The translations under genes and the position numbers were made by a program. Positions 1 through 5,378 of a stretch of 5,385 nt of DNA are shown here, piece after piece. Source of the DNA: CAYMLQ01 sp964390795 (lineage in GTDB: Bacteria; Verrucomicrobiota; Kiritimatiellia; RFP12; UBA1067); the NCBI GenBank assembly GCA_964390795.1, contig CAYMLQ010000379.1:1-5385 (forward strand). The letters run 5' to 3'. Positions within the stretch are counted from its first letter, which is position 1. Each line of letters starts with the position of its first letter. Under the pieces are notes generated by a model. The model ran no database searches. It had not been told where the DNA came from and was given only the letters and a program-made list of their open reading frames with translations.

Positions 1-2021
1 TTCTTGCGGGGCGCGGGCGCCGTGTTCGGATTGTAAACCATGGCCTTGAACTCCTGCGCCGGCACGAGGTGGCGCCAGAGGAAGGCCTGCATGCGGTCCT
101 CGGCTGGAACCGCGTCGCGCACGATCTGCTGCGTCCCGTTGGTGGCGCTGCCCTGGATCACGAGGCTGACCGGCTCGTCGGTCTCGGCCAGCGTGGTCTT
201 CAGCGTCACGCGCGCCACGGTCTGCGTGCCGACAAGCGGCCCGCCCTGCAGCGTAAAGCCGCTCGCCGCATCCTTCACGTTCAGCTTGATCGCGCCCGTG
301 AAGCCGTCCCGGCGGATCACGTGGACCGAGGCCGACGCGCTGTCCTTGCCGCGCATGACCACCCGCGACGGCACGACGCGCAAGGCGAAGTCGGGCTGCG
401 GCTCGCTGAGGCGCAGGCGGTAGGCATAGGCCTCGCCGCCCTTGTGCTGCGCATCGCCCAGATGCACCGTGTAGGTCCCGTTCGCCGGCAGCTTGACCTG
501 CACCCGCGAATCGGCATGGTGGGTGTTGAGACCCGAACCGATATCCTCCTGGTCGTCGTTGGCAGCCAGGCACGCGCCCGACGCGTCCGTAATCTTGAGC
601 AGCGAATCGAGCGGCGAGTCCAGCCGCCGCGCATACACCTCGGCGACCACCTCCTGGCCCGCTCGCCCCTCGAACCGGAACAAATCCTGGTCGCCGGGCG
701 TGCCGACGGTCCCGTTCAAAACAAGCGGAAGCGTGACGCGCTGCGCGTTCTTCGCCGTGCCGTTGGGCTCGCCCTCCAGTCCGTCGGGCAGCGTGTCGAT
801 GGCGAACGGCACGCGGTTGGAAAGCAGCCCGCCGCGGCCGCGCGCGGTCAGCGAGACGATGCACGGCTCCGTCACCTTCGTCGGAGGGGCCACCTGCGTC
901 TCGCCCAGGTTCACGCCTTTGAGGTCGACCGCAGCCTGCAGGCAGGCCTGCCCGCCCAGCGGAAAAACGCTTGTGATGAACGGGGTCTCTCCGACGGTGA
1001 GGCGGTACACGAAGTCCTCGCGCCCCCGGAAGATCGCGTCGTGAATCACCAGGATGTACTCGCCGTCCGCCGGGATCTCGCACAGCAGCACCGGGTCGGG
1101 CTTGAACCGGTAGTCGTCGTTGTAGCCCACCTCTTTGCCCTGCGCGTCGCACAGCACCAGCACCGGCTGGAACCAGCCCGGCACGGCGTCGGCCAGATAG
1201 GGCACCAGCGACCGCGCCTGGACGTTGATCACCAGCCGCTGCCCGCGCTTGGCAGAGAAGCGGTAGCGGTCCACCGAGCCGGAGGCGATCTGCCCGTTCA
1301 CGGTACACGGAAGGCGGATGCGCACCTCGTCATCGTCAACATCGCTCTGCGCGCCCGGGCCTCCCATGCTCATGGACATCTGCATCATCTCCATGCCCCC
1401 CATCATGGCGTCCTTGTCCTTCGGCTTCTCGCGCTTCTTCTTGCGCAGGCTCTGCGCCTCCTTGCCAAGGATCTGCTGGTGGCTGGTGGGGAGGGGGTCG
1501 GCGGAGACCTCGGGCAACTGCCCGACATGGAAGACCATCGGATTCGAGAGCCCGCGCGGCGTCGCGAGGCGGATCTCCCGCTCGCCCGGCACCGCATCTT
1601 TGGCGACCGTCACCTCCACGATCGCCAGGTTGGCGATCGAGTTACACTGCGGCTGCTGCACATAGTCGCCCATGAGCTTCTCGAGCCGCTCGATCAGGTT
1701 GGTTATGGCCCCGTCGCGCTTCGGGGCGGCCAGGGCTTTCAGCTCGCGCATCTGCTCCTGCAGGAGCTGCATCTCCTGCGGGTTCATCTTCTTGTTGTAC
1801 TCGACCACGTGCGCGCTGACACCGTCCCCAGAAACCAGCACCTCGTCCACGCCCTCGAGCTGCTGGCCGCCCAGCGTGACCTGGAACGTCGTCCCCTGCT
1901 GCCCGCCCGCCGGATAGACGAACCCGATGTAGGCCTGGGCTCGGGCAGAAATGGGAAGCAGGCAGGAGGCGGTCAGCAGGAGGCAGAAGGCTGTCGGCAG
2001 GATACGGAACGGTAAGTTCAT
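1..2021 (-). CDS. PPC-domain exported protein of the DUF1501/DUF1549 operon type, C-terminus cut off by window edge
   Basis: I translated 673 residues by hand from ATG at 2021; the frame is open to base 1, so the C-terminus is missing. Residues 1-28 form a Sec signal peptide (hydrophobic core 7-24, likely cleavage after ARA). Residues 31-75 look like an IPT/TIG-type Ig fold starting YIGFVYPAGGQQGTTFQV. Next come a charged helical stretch (about 78-121), a second beta part ending TPRGLSNPMVFHVGQLPEV (154-172), and a Lys-rich then Met-rich linker (193-223). Two PPC-like beta domains follow (about 231-345 and 425-540), each with an NDD motif (301-303, 488-490). Between them is a second TIG-like segment starting SVFPLGGQ (351). 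After about 545 there is an Ig-like region, then the family-type AVPAEDRMQAF and HLVPAQE. PPC domains usually assist secretion or adhesion; no catalytic motif is visible, so a binding or scaffold role is inference. It is the last visible gene of the operon. Confidence 0.9.
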   Translation of the reverse strand, partial: MNLPFRILPTAFCLLLTASCLLPISARAQAYIGFVYPAGGQQGTTFQVTLGGQQLEGVDEVLVSGDGVSAHVVEYNKKMNPQEMQLLQEQMRELKALAAPKRDGAITNLIERLEKLMGDYVQQPQCNSIANLAIVEVTVAKDAVPGEREIRLATPRGLSNPMVFHVGQLPEVSADPLPTSHQQILGKEAQSLRKKKREKPKDKDAMMGGMEMMQMSMSMGGPGAQSDVDDDEVRIRLPCTVNGQIASGSVDRYRFSAKRGQRLVINVQARSLVPYLADAVPGWFQPVLVLCDAQGKEVGYNDDYRFKPDPVLLCEIPADGEYILVIHDAIFRGREDFVYRLTVGETPFITSVFPLGGQACLQAAVDLKGVNLGETQVAPPTKVTEPCIVSLTARGRGGLLSNRVPFAIDTLPDGLEGEPNGTAKNAQRVTLPLVLNGTVGTPGDQDLFRFEGRAGQEVVAEVYARRLDSPLDSLLKITDASGACLAANDDQEDIGSGLNTHHADSRVQVKLPANGTYTVHLGDAQHKGGEAYAYRLRLSEPQPDFALRVVPSRVVMRGKDSASASVHVIRRDGFTGAIKLNVKDAASGFTLQGGPLVGTQTVARVTLKTTLAETDEPVSLVIQGSATNGTQQIVRDAVPAEDRMQAFLWRHLVPAQEFKAMVYNPNTAPAPRK
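1959..2000 (-). repeat. Heptamer array CTGCCTN inside the signal-peptide coding region
   Basis: Read on the minus strand from 2000, six consecutive 7-nt units appear: CTGCCGA, CAGCCTT, CTGCCTC, CTGCTGA, CCGCCTC, CTGCCTG; a seventh, degenerate unit CTTCCCA follows at 1958-1952. Because three 7-nt units make seven codons, the protein shows a matching seven-residue repeat, LPTAFCL then LLTASCL then LP (residues 8-23), which is the hydrophobic core of the signal peptide. No inverted partner arm is visible nearby. The period equals that of the two intergenic arrays in this operon. Confidence 0.7.
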
Positions 2022-2030
2022 CGGATGGGA

Positions 2031-2037
2031 CCTCTTT
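2031..2037 (-). promoter_or_regulatory. Ribosome binding site of the PPC protein gene
   Basis: AAAGAGG lies 9 nt before the ATG at 2021 and supports that start, which also gives a good signal peptide. The longer word CCAAAGAGG (2031-2039) has a near copy, CCAAGAGG, at 2155-2162, just after the stop codon of the DUF1501 gene. Confidence 0.6.
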
Positions 2038-2057
2038 GGGAAAATGGAGATTTGAGA

Positions 2058-2151
2058 AACGCTCAACGTTCAACGCTTAACTCTCAACGCTCAAGTGTTG
2101 GACACAGACGTCTTTATTCCCTTGAGCGTTGAACGTTCAGCGTTGAGCGTT
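2058..2151 (-). repeat. Hairpin A: inverted array of AACGCTC-type heptamers
   Basis: On the plus strand the left arm (2058-2095) is five 7-nt units (AACGCTC, AACGTTC, AACGCTT, AACTCTC, AACGCTC) plus AAG. The right arm (2121-2151) is CTT plus four units (GAGCGTT, GAACGTT, CAGCGTT, GAGCGTT). The outermost unit pairs perfectly over 7 nt and the innermost over 10 nt; the middle differs by one unit, leaving a bulge. The 25-nt loop contains the palindrome AGACGTCT (2106-2113). The element fills most of the 142-bp gap between the DUF1501 and PPC genes. On the plus strand it is followed by TTTTT (2150-2154), so it resembles an intrinsic terminator for antisense transcription. On the operon strand no strong U-tract follows, so full termination there is unlikely and a processing or stability role is more plausible. 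Confidence 0.85.
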
Positions 2152-2163
2152 TTTCCTCTTGGT

Positions 2164-3543
2164 TCACATGATCTCCTTGAGCCGGCCTGCCGCCTTCGCA
2201 CCGTTCTCGGCGGAGGCGAGCACGCGGGCGTCGAACCCTTCCGGATGCGGCAGTTTGGCGTTGGCGTCGATGCCCGCCAGCTCGTAGATGCTGCCCAGCA
2301 GGTCGATCGGATACACCGGCCGGTCCTTGACCTCTTCGCCCTTCGCATCGGAGGAGCCGACGATCTGTCCGCCCTTGAAGCCGCCGCCCGCGACGAGCAC
2401 CGAAAACACGTTGCCGAAATGGTTGCGCCCGCCGTTCCACGGCGGCTGCCAGTCGACCCTCGGCGAGCGCCCGAACTCGCCGCAACACCAGACGATCGTG
2501 CTCTCCAGCAGCCCGCGCTCCGAGAGGTCGAGCAGCAGCGAGGCCAGTCCTTGGTCGAGCTGCGGGCACTGCCGGGTCATGGTCGCAAAGTGGTTCGAGT
2601 GCGTGTCCCAGCCGCCCGGATAGTTGATCGTCACGTACGGCACGCCCGCCTCGACGAGCCGCCGCGCGGCCAGGCAGTCCTGGCCGAAGGTGTGGCGCCC
2701 ATAGCGGTCGCGCAGCTTGGTGTCCTCCTTGGCGAGGTCGAACACATCCTTACCCGCGCCCAAGATCAGGTTATACGCTTCACGCTCCGCGTCGCTTGCC
2801 TCCAGCACGCCCGGATTGTCCGGCATGGCGTTGCCCAGCGAGTTCAGCGAATGGAGCAGGTCGCGCCGCGCGATCTGGCGCTGGTCCGTAATGCCGCGCG
2901 CGATCACGCCCTCGACCTCAAAGCGCGTGGCGTTCGGGTCGCCGCCCGTGGCGAACGGCTTGCAGCGCGAGCCGAGAAAGCCCGACTCGGAGAAGCGGCC
3001 CTGCGGCTGCGTCAGCACCACGTAGGGCGGGATCAGGCCCTTGTAGCCGGCGTTGTACCCTTTGAGCAGCGCGAACACCGCGCCGATACACGGATACGCC
3101 AGCCGCTCGCCCGGCATGTGCCCCGTCTGCATCAGGTAGGCCGCCGTCTCATGGCCGTTGTTGCGGTGGGTCATGCTGCGCACGATCGAGAACTTGTCCG
3201 CCTGTTGCGCCAGCTTCGGAAAGAGGTCGCCCACCTGGACGCCGGAGACATTGGTCGGGATCACGCCCTTGAACTGCCCCGTGTAGTCGTAGCCCGCATC
3301 CGGCTTAGGGTCCCACGTGTCGGAGTGCGACATGCCGCCCCACAGGAAGACCTGGATCACCGACTTGGCCTTGGCCTTGAGCGCAGGCGCGGGCGCGGCC
3401 TGCGCCCACGCCTGGGGAGCGAACCGGTCCGCCAGCAAGGCGCCGGCCGTTCCGAACAACCCGCGGCGCAGCGCCTCGCGCCGGGTCAGCCGAACACCCT
3501 GCGGCGCTGCCGCAGGGGTGTGAGTACTGTTCTTTGCGTTCAT
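2164..3543 (-). CDS. DUF1501 family protein with Tat-like signal
   Basis: 459 residues, full length for the family. The N-terminus has a twin-arginine motif TRREALR (20-26), a hydrophobic stretch (28-38) and a likely AWA cleavage site (45-47), so export as a folded protein by Tat is likely. DUF1501 hallmarks are in order: FLWGGMSHSDTWDPKP (66-81), GWDTHSNHF (311-319), GEFGRSP (355-361), GRNHFG (372-377), and GGGFKGGQIVGSSDAKGEE (385-403), then PVYPIDLLGSIYELAGID. DUF1501 is related to the alkaline phosphatase/sulfatase fold; Asp313, His315, Glu356 and His375 are plausible metal ligands (inference). No substrate is known for the family. The ATG at 3543 is supported by a strong Shine-Dalgarno sequence. 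It is the middle gene of the trio, separated from both neighbours by heptamer hairpins, and probably co-transcribed with them because no promoter is evident in either gap. Confidence 0.95.
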   Translation of the reverse strand: MNAKNSTHTPAAAPQGVRLTRREALRRGLFGTAGALLADRFAPQAWAQAAPAPALKAKAKSVIQVFLWGGMSHSDTWDPKPDAGYDYTGQFKGVIPTNVSGVQVGDLFPKLAQQADKFSIVRSMTHRNNGHETAAYLMQTGHMPGERLAYPCIGAVFALLKGYNAGYKGLIPPYVVLTQPQGRFSESGFLGSRCKPFATGGDPNATRFEVEGVIARGITDQRQIARRDLLHSLNSLGNAMPDNPGVLEASDAEREAYNLILGAGKDVFDLAKEDTKLRDRYGRHTFGQDCLAARRLVEAGVPYVTINYPGGWDTHSNHFATMTRQCPQLDQGLASLLLDLSERGLLESTIVWCCGEFGRSPRVDWQPPWNGGRNHFGNVFSVLVAGGGFKGGQIVGSSDAKGEEVKDRPVYPIDLLGSIYELAGIDANAKLPHPEGFDARVLASAENGAKAAGRLKEIM

Positions 3544-3548
3544 ACCGT

Positions 3549-3557
3549 CTCCTCCTT
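3549..3557 (-). promoter_or_regulatory. Ribosome binding site of the DUF1501 gene
   Basis: AAGGAGGAG on the minus strand ends 5 nt before the ATG at 3543 (the AAGGAGG core ends 7 nt before), a near-perfect Shine-Dalgarno match that fixes the start. The word GAAGGAGG occurs again at 3648-3641, directly after the stop codon of the upstream gene, where no start codon follows it. Confidence 0.85.
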
Positions 3558-3648
3558 CAACTTTGGGGTCAGGGGTCAGAGTTCAGGGTTCAGGAACGTG
3601 CCTACCTCGGCTGATCGTCCTGACCCCTGAACCCTGACCCCCTCCTTC
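3551..3648 (-). repeat. Exact 8-bp direct repeats (GAAGGAGG) bracketing hairpin B
   Basis: On the minus strand GAAGGAGG is at 3648-3641 and again at 3558-3551, exactly 90 nt apart. The first copy touches the TGA stop of the DUF1549 gene; the second is the DUF1501 ribosome binding site. The sequence between is almost entirely heptamer hairpin. Deleting one copy plus the hairpin would leave TGA, GAAGGAGGAGACGGT, ATG. This resembles a target-site duplication, but purine-rich SD-like words also arise by chance. Confidence 0.55.
3565..3641 (-). repeat. Hairpin B: inverted array of GGGKTCA heptamers
   Basis: On the plus strand the left arm (3565-3595) is four units (GGGGTCA, GGGGTCA, GAGTTCA, GGGTTCA) plus GGA. 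The right arm (3618-3641) is TCC plus three units (TGACCCC, TGAACCC, TGACCCC). The loop is 22 nt (3596-3617). The arms differ by exactly one heptamer, as in hairpin A, although the unit sequence is unrelated. It occupies most of the 105-bp gap between the DUF1549/DUF1553 and DUF1501 genes. No U-tract follows on the operon strand, so it is not a classical terminator; it could protect or help process the polycistronic mRNA. Confidence 0.85.
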
Positions 3649-5262
3649 TCAATGCCTGTACATAAACTCGTCGCTGTTGATCAGCGCCCACGCCAGGTCG
3701 AGGCCAGCCTCGCGCCCTTTCACGACCCCGGATTTGATGTACGCCTCCACCCGCCCCGCTTCCGACGGGGTCGGGAAGCGCGACAGGATCGTCAGATACA
3801 GCTCCTCGGTGATCTCCTGCTGCTTGCGGTTCGAGTTCAGCAGCATCTTCAAGACCGGGCCCTCCTCCAGCTTGCGCTGGATATGGCTCGAGTTCAGCAG
3901 ATGCATGCGCTGCGGCGGGAGCGGCTTGTTGACGCGCTCGTTCTCCATGCCCGTGGCGCGCGCCGGCCGGCCGAACAGCTCAAGAAAGGGGCTGGTGATG
4001 CTGCCGTCCGGCAGGGCGATCGCGGGCTTGTTGGCGGGGATAAAGGTGAAGGGCTCGGGAATCGCGCTGGTGTAGAGGTCGGTCGTGCCGGTCACCTTGT
4101 TGATGGCGTCGATCAGCACCTCCGCATCCAGACGCCGCAGAGGATAGCAGGCGAAGAGCGCCTCGCCCGGCTTGGCCTTGGACGCGGACGCCACCGACGA
4201 GAGCTGGTAGGTGCGGGAGTTGAGGATCAGCCGGAAGAGGTGCTTGGTGTCGAAGCCGCCCTTGACAAACTCCTTCTGAAGGTAGGCCAGCAGCGCGGGA
4301 TTGCTCGGCGGGTTGCCCGGGCGGATATCATCCGGCTCGTGAATGAGGCCGCGGCCCATCAGCCAGGACCAGATGCGGTTCGAGATATTGATCGTGAACC
4401 ACGGGTTCTTGGCCGAGACCAGCCAGTCGGCGAATACCTCGCGCGGGTCGCGGTCCGGGGAAAGCTTGATCTTGGTCTTGTCCGGCAGCACCCCCACGAG
4501 CGGCCCCTGACGGGCAGGCGCCGCCGCCGCGCCGTTTGTCGGGACAACGGCCAGCAGCTCCTTCTCGGGGTTCCAGAAGACGATCTCCTCTTTCCACTCG
4601 CGCGTGGGCTTGTAGCTGATCTGCGAGAAGAAGACCGCCAGGCCCGCCACCTGGTTGCTCGGCCACGTGTCGGTGCGCGTGCCCATGAAGGTCAGCGCCA
4701 CGGCGGAGGCGATGCCCTCCGGCGTCTTCGACTGGATGGCGCGGTAGAAGTTCACCGGGCCGACGCGGAAGTTGCTGCCGTTGGAGGTGAGCAGCTCGCG
4801 CACGAAACGGTCGTACGGCTTGTTGTCCCGGATCGAGGCGCGGATCCAGCGGTGATAGGCCTGCGCCGCGTTCGGCCACAGGTTCACCGGAAACTCCGCC
4901 TTGACGCGCAGCAGGTCGCTCCACTTCATCGCCCAGTAGTCGGCGAACTCGTCGCGCTCCAGCAGCCGGTCGATCAGCGCGCGCCGCTTGTTCAGCGAGG
5001 GCTCCTGAATGAACTCGCGCGCCTCCTGCGCCGTGGGCAGCGTGCCGATCACGTCTAGGTACGCGCGCCGCACGAACACCGCGTCGGTGCAGTACTGAGG
5101 GCGGATGCCCTTCTTGGCGAACTCGCGGAACACGAGGATGTCGAGCGGCGACTCGGGCGCCACGCTCTTGGCACTTTCAAAAGCCGACTCTTCCGGCGCT
5201 GCCCACACCGCGCCGCCCATGATCGCCCAAAGAAACACTGCCGGAATGAAAGCCCTGATCAT
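3649..5262 (-). CDS. DUF1549/DUF1553 exported protein lacking the CxxCH motif
   Basis: 537 residues from the ATG at 5262. That start gives a clean Sec signal peptide (MIRAFIPAVF to VWA, about 1-21) with GGGGG 8 nt upstream. The same frame stays open to ATG 5277 and TTG 5295 (548 residues), but those starts add charged residues before the signal. DUF1549 covers about 40-225: FVRRAYLDVIGTLPT (63-77) and DEFADYWAMKWSDLLR (104-119). DUF1553 covers about 274-535: REVFADWLVSAKNPWF (274-289), NRIWSWLMGRGLIHEPDD (295-312), GFDTKHLFRLILNSRTYQLS (337-356), FGRPARATGMENERV (430-444), and WALINSDEFMYRH at the end. There is no N-terminal cytochrome domain, and only two Cys exist (58, 372). The family name PSCyt2 implies a cytochrome link, but haem binding looks impossible here. 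Function is unknown; it is the first gene of the operon, and many relatives are longer. Confidence 0.93.
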   Translation of the reverse strand: MIRAFIPAVFLWAIMGGAVWAAPEESAFESAKSVAPESPLDILVFREFAKKGIRPQYCTDAVFVRRAYLDVIGTLPTAQEAREFIQEPSLNKRRALIDRLLERDEFADYWAMKWSDLLRVKAEFPVNLWPNAAQAYHRWIRASIRDNKPYDRFVRELLTSNGSNFRVGPVNFYRAIQSKTPEGIASAVALTFMGTRTDTWPSNQVAGLAVFFSQISYKPTREWKEEIVFWNPEKELLAVVPTNGAAAAPARQGPLVGVLPDKTKIKLSPDRDPREVFADWLVSAKNPWFTINISNRIWSWLMGRGLIHEPDDIRPGNPPSNPALLAYLQKEFVKGGFDTKHLFRLILNSRTYQLSSVASASKAKPGEALFACYPLRRLDAEVLIDAINKVTGTTDLYTSAIPEPFTFIPANKPAIALPDGSITSPFLELFGRPARATGMENERVNKPLPPQRMHLLNSSHIQRKLEEGPVLKMLLNSNRKQQEITEELYLTILSRFPTPSEAGRVEAYIKSGVVKGREAGLDLAWALINSDEFMYRH

Positions 5263-5306
5263 ACGGTCAACCCCCATACGCTGAACACCCCGCAAGAGAT
5301 AGGCAT
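5259..5306 (-). CDS. Possible 15-codon leader ORF overlapping the DUF1549 gene start (ATGA)
   Basis: ATG at 5306 opens a frame encoding MPISCGVFSVWGLTV and stopping with TGA at 5261-5259, so stop and downstream start share ATGA at 5262-5259. AGGGGA lies 4 nt before its ATG, and the predicted transcription start is only about 15 nt upstream. It is therefore the first start codon a ribosome would meet, and it may couple translation to the DUF1549 gene. The peptide has no run of one amino acid, so classical amino-acid attenuation is not suggested. An ORF this short can arise by chance. Confidence 0.3.
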   Translation of the reverse strand: MPISCGVFSVWGLTV

Positions 5307-5310
5307 GATG

Positions 5311-5316
5311 TCCCCT
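5311..5316 (-). promoter_or_regulatory. Shine-Dalgarno-like AGGGGA in the operon leader
   Basis: AGGGGA is well placed for the leader ATG at 5306 but too far upstream of TTG 5295 (15 nt) or ATG 5262 to serve those starts directly. It argues against the TTG start and for either leader translation or coupled initiation. Confidence 0.4.
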
Positions 5317-5327
5317 AAAGGAAGTGT

Positions 5328-5355
5328 ATTATATCGCAGGCGGCAAGGGAGTCAA
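5328..5355 (-). promoter_or_regulatory. Sigma70-type promoter of the three-gene operon
   Basis: On the minus strand TTGACT (5355-5350) and TATAAT (5333-5328) are separated by 16 bp: a perfect -10 and a 5-of-6 -35. Transcription would start near 5321, giving a leader of about 60 nt before the DUF1549 ATG. It stands out from the GC-rich surroundings and points into the operon; no comparable promoter is seen in the two gene gaps. Confidence 0.75.
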
Positions 5356-5368
5356 AGCAATTTCGACA

Positions 5369-5378
5369 GAAGCGCTTC
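5369..5378 (-). promoter_or_regulatory. 10-bp perfect palindrome upstream of the -35 box
   Basis: GAAGCGCTTC is self-complementary over 10 bp and lies 13 bp upstream of the -35 element, a position suitable for an activator or upstream operator. One such palindrome in about 90 bp is only mildly surprising, so this is a weak call. Confidence 0.2.

Larger units (their letters stand above)
2031..2162 (-). repeat. Near-direct repeats (CCAAGAGG / CCAAAGAGG) bracketing hairpin A
   Basis: On the minus strand CCAAGAGG is at 2162-2155 and CCAAAGAGG at 2039-2031, one base insertion apart. They bracket the heptamer hairpin. The downstream copy is the ribosome binding site of the PPC gene; the upstream copy starts 1 nt after the DUF1501 stop codon. 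The inside end near 2040 (TTTTC) does not mirror the other end exactly, so element boundaries are uncertain. Insertion with target duplication is inference. Confidence 0.45.

Noticed and set aside
1962..1985. Lipoprotein signal (Cys20 in LTASC) for the PPC protein
   Set aside because: The -3 position is Thr, not Leu, and an ordinary ARA cleavage site follows at 26-28; the Cys is explained by the heptamer-coded repeat.
69..2015. Plus-strand ORF of 648 codons opposite the PPC gene
   Set aside because: It is in exact codon register with the minus-strand gene and exists because that gene has almost no TTA, CTA or TCA codons. Its product is Arg/His/Leu-rich with no domain pattern, while the minus strand gives recognisable domains.
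2095..3630. Plus-strand ORF of 511 codons opposite the DUF1501 gene
   Set aside because: Codon-register antisense shadow of a clear DUF1501 gene; its ends translate the heptamer hairpins, which is not expected of a real gene.
3565..3641. Rho-independent terminator between the first two genes
   Set aside because: No U-tract follows the stem on either strand, and the gene trio is expected to be co-transcribed.
2058..3641. CRISPR array
   Set aside because: Units are 7 nt and contiguous with no spacers, and the arms are inverted rather than direct repeats; no cas genes are present.
3652..5058. Plus-strand ORF of 468 codons opposite the DUF1549/DUF1553 gene
   Set aside because: Same antisense register effect at high GC; no start-site signal or recognisable motif.
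5263..5295. TTG (5295) or ATG (5277) as the start of the DUF1549 gene
   Set aside because: They add an Arg-rich N-terminal extension before an otherwise standard signal peptide and lack a well-placed SD; ATG 5262 fits better, though this is not proven.
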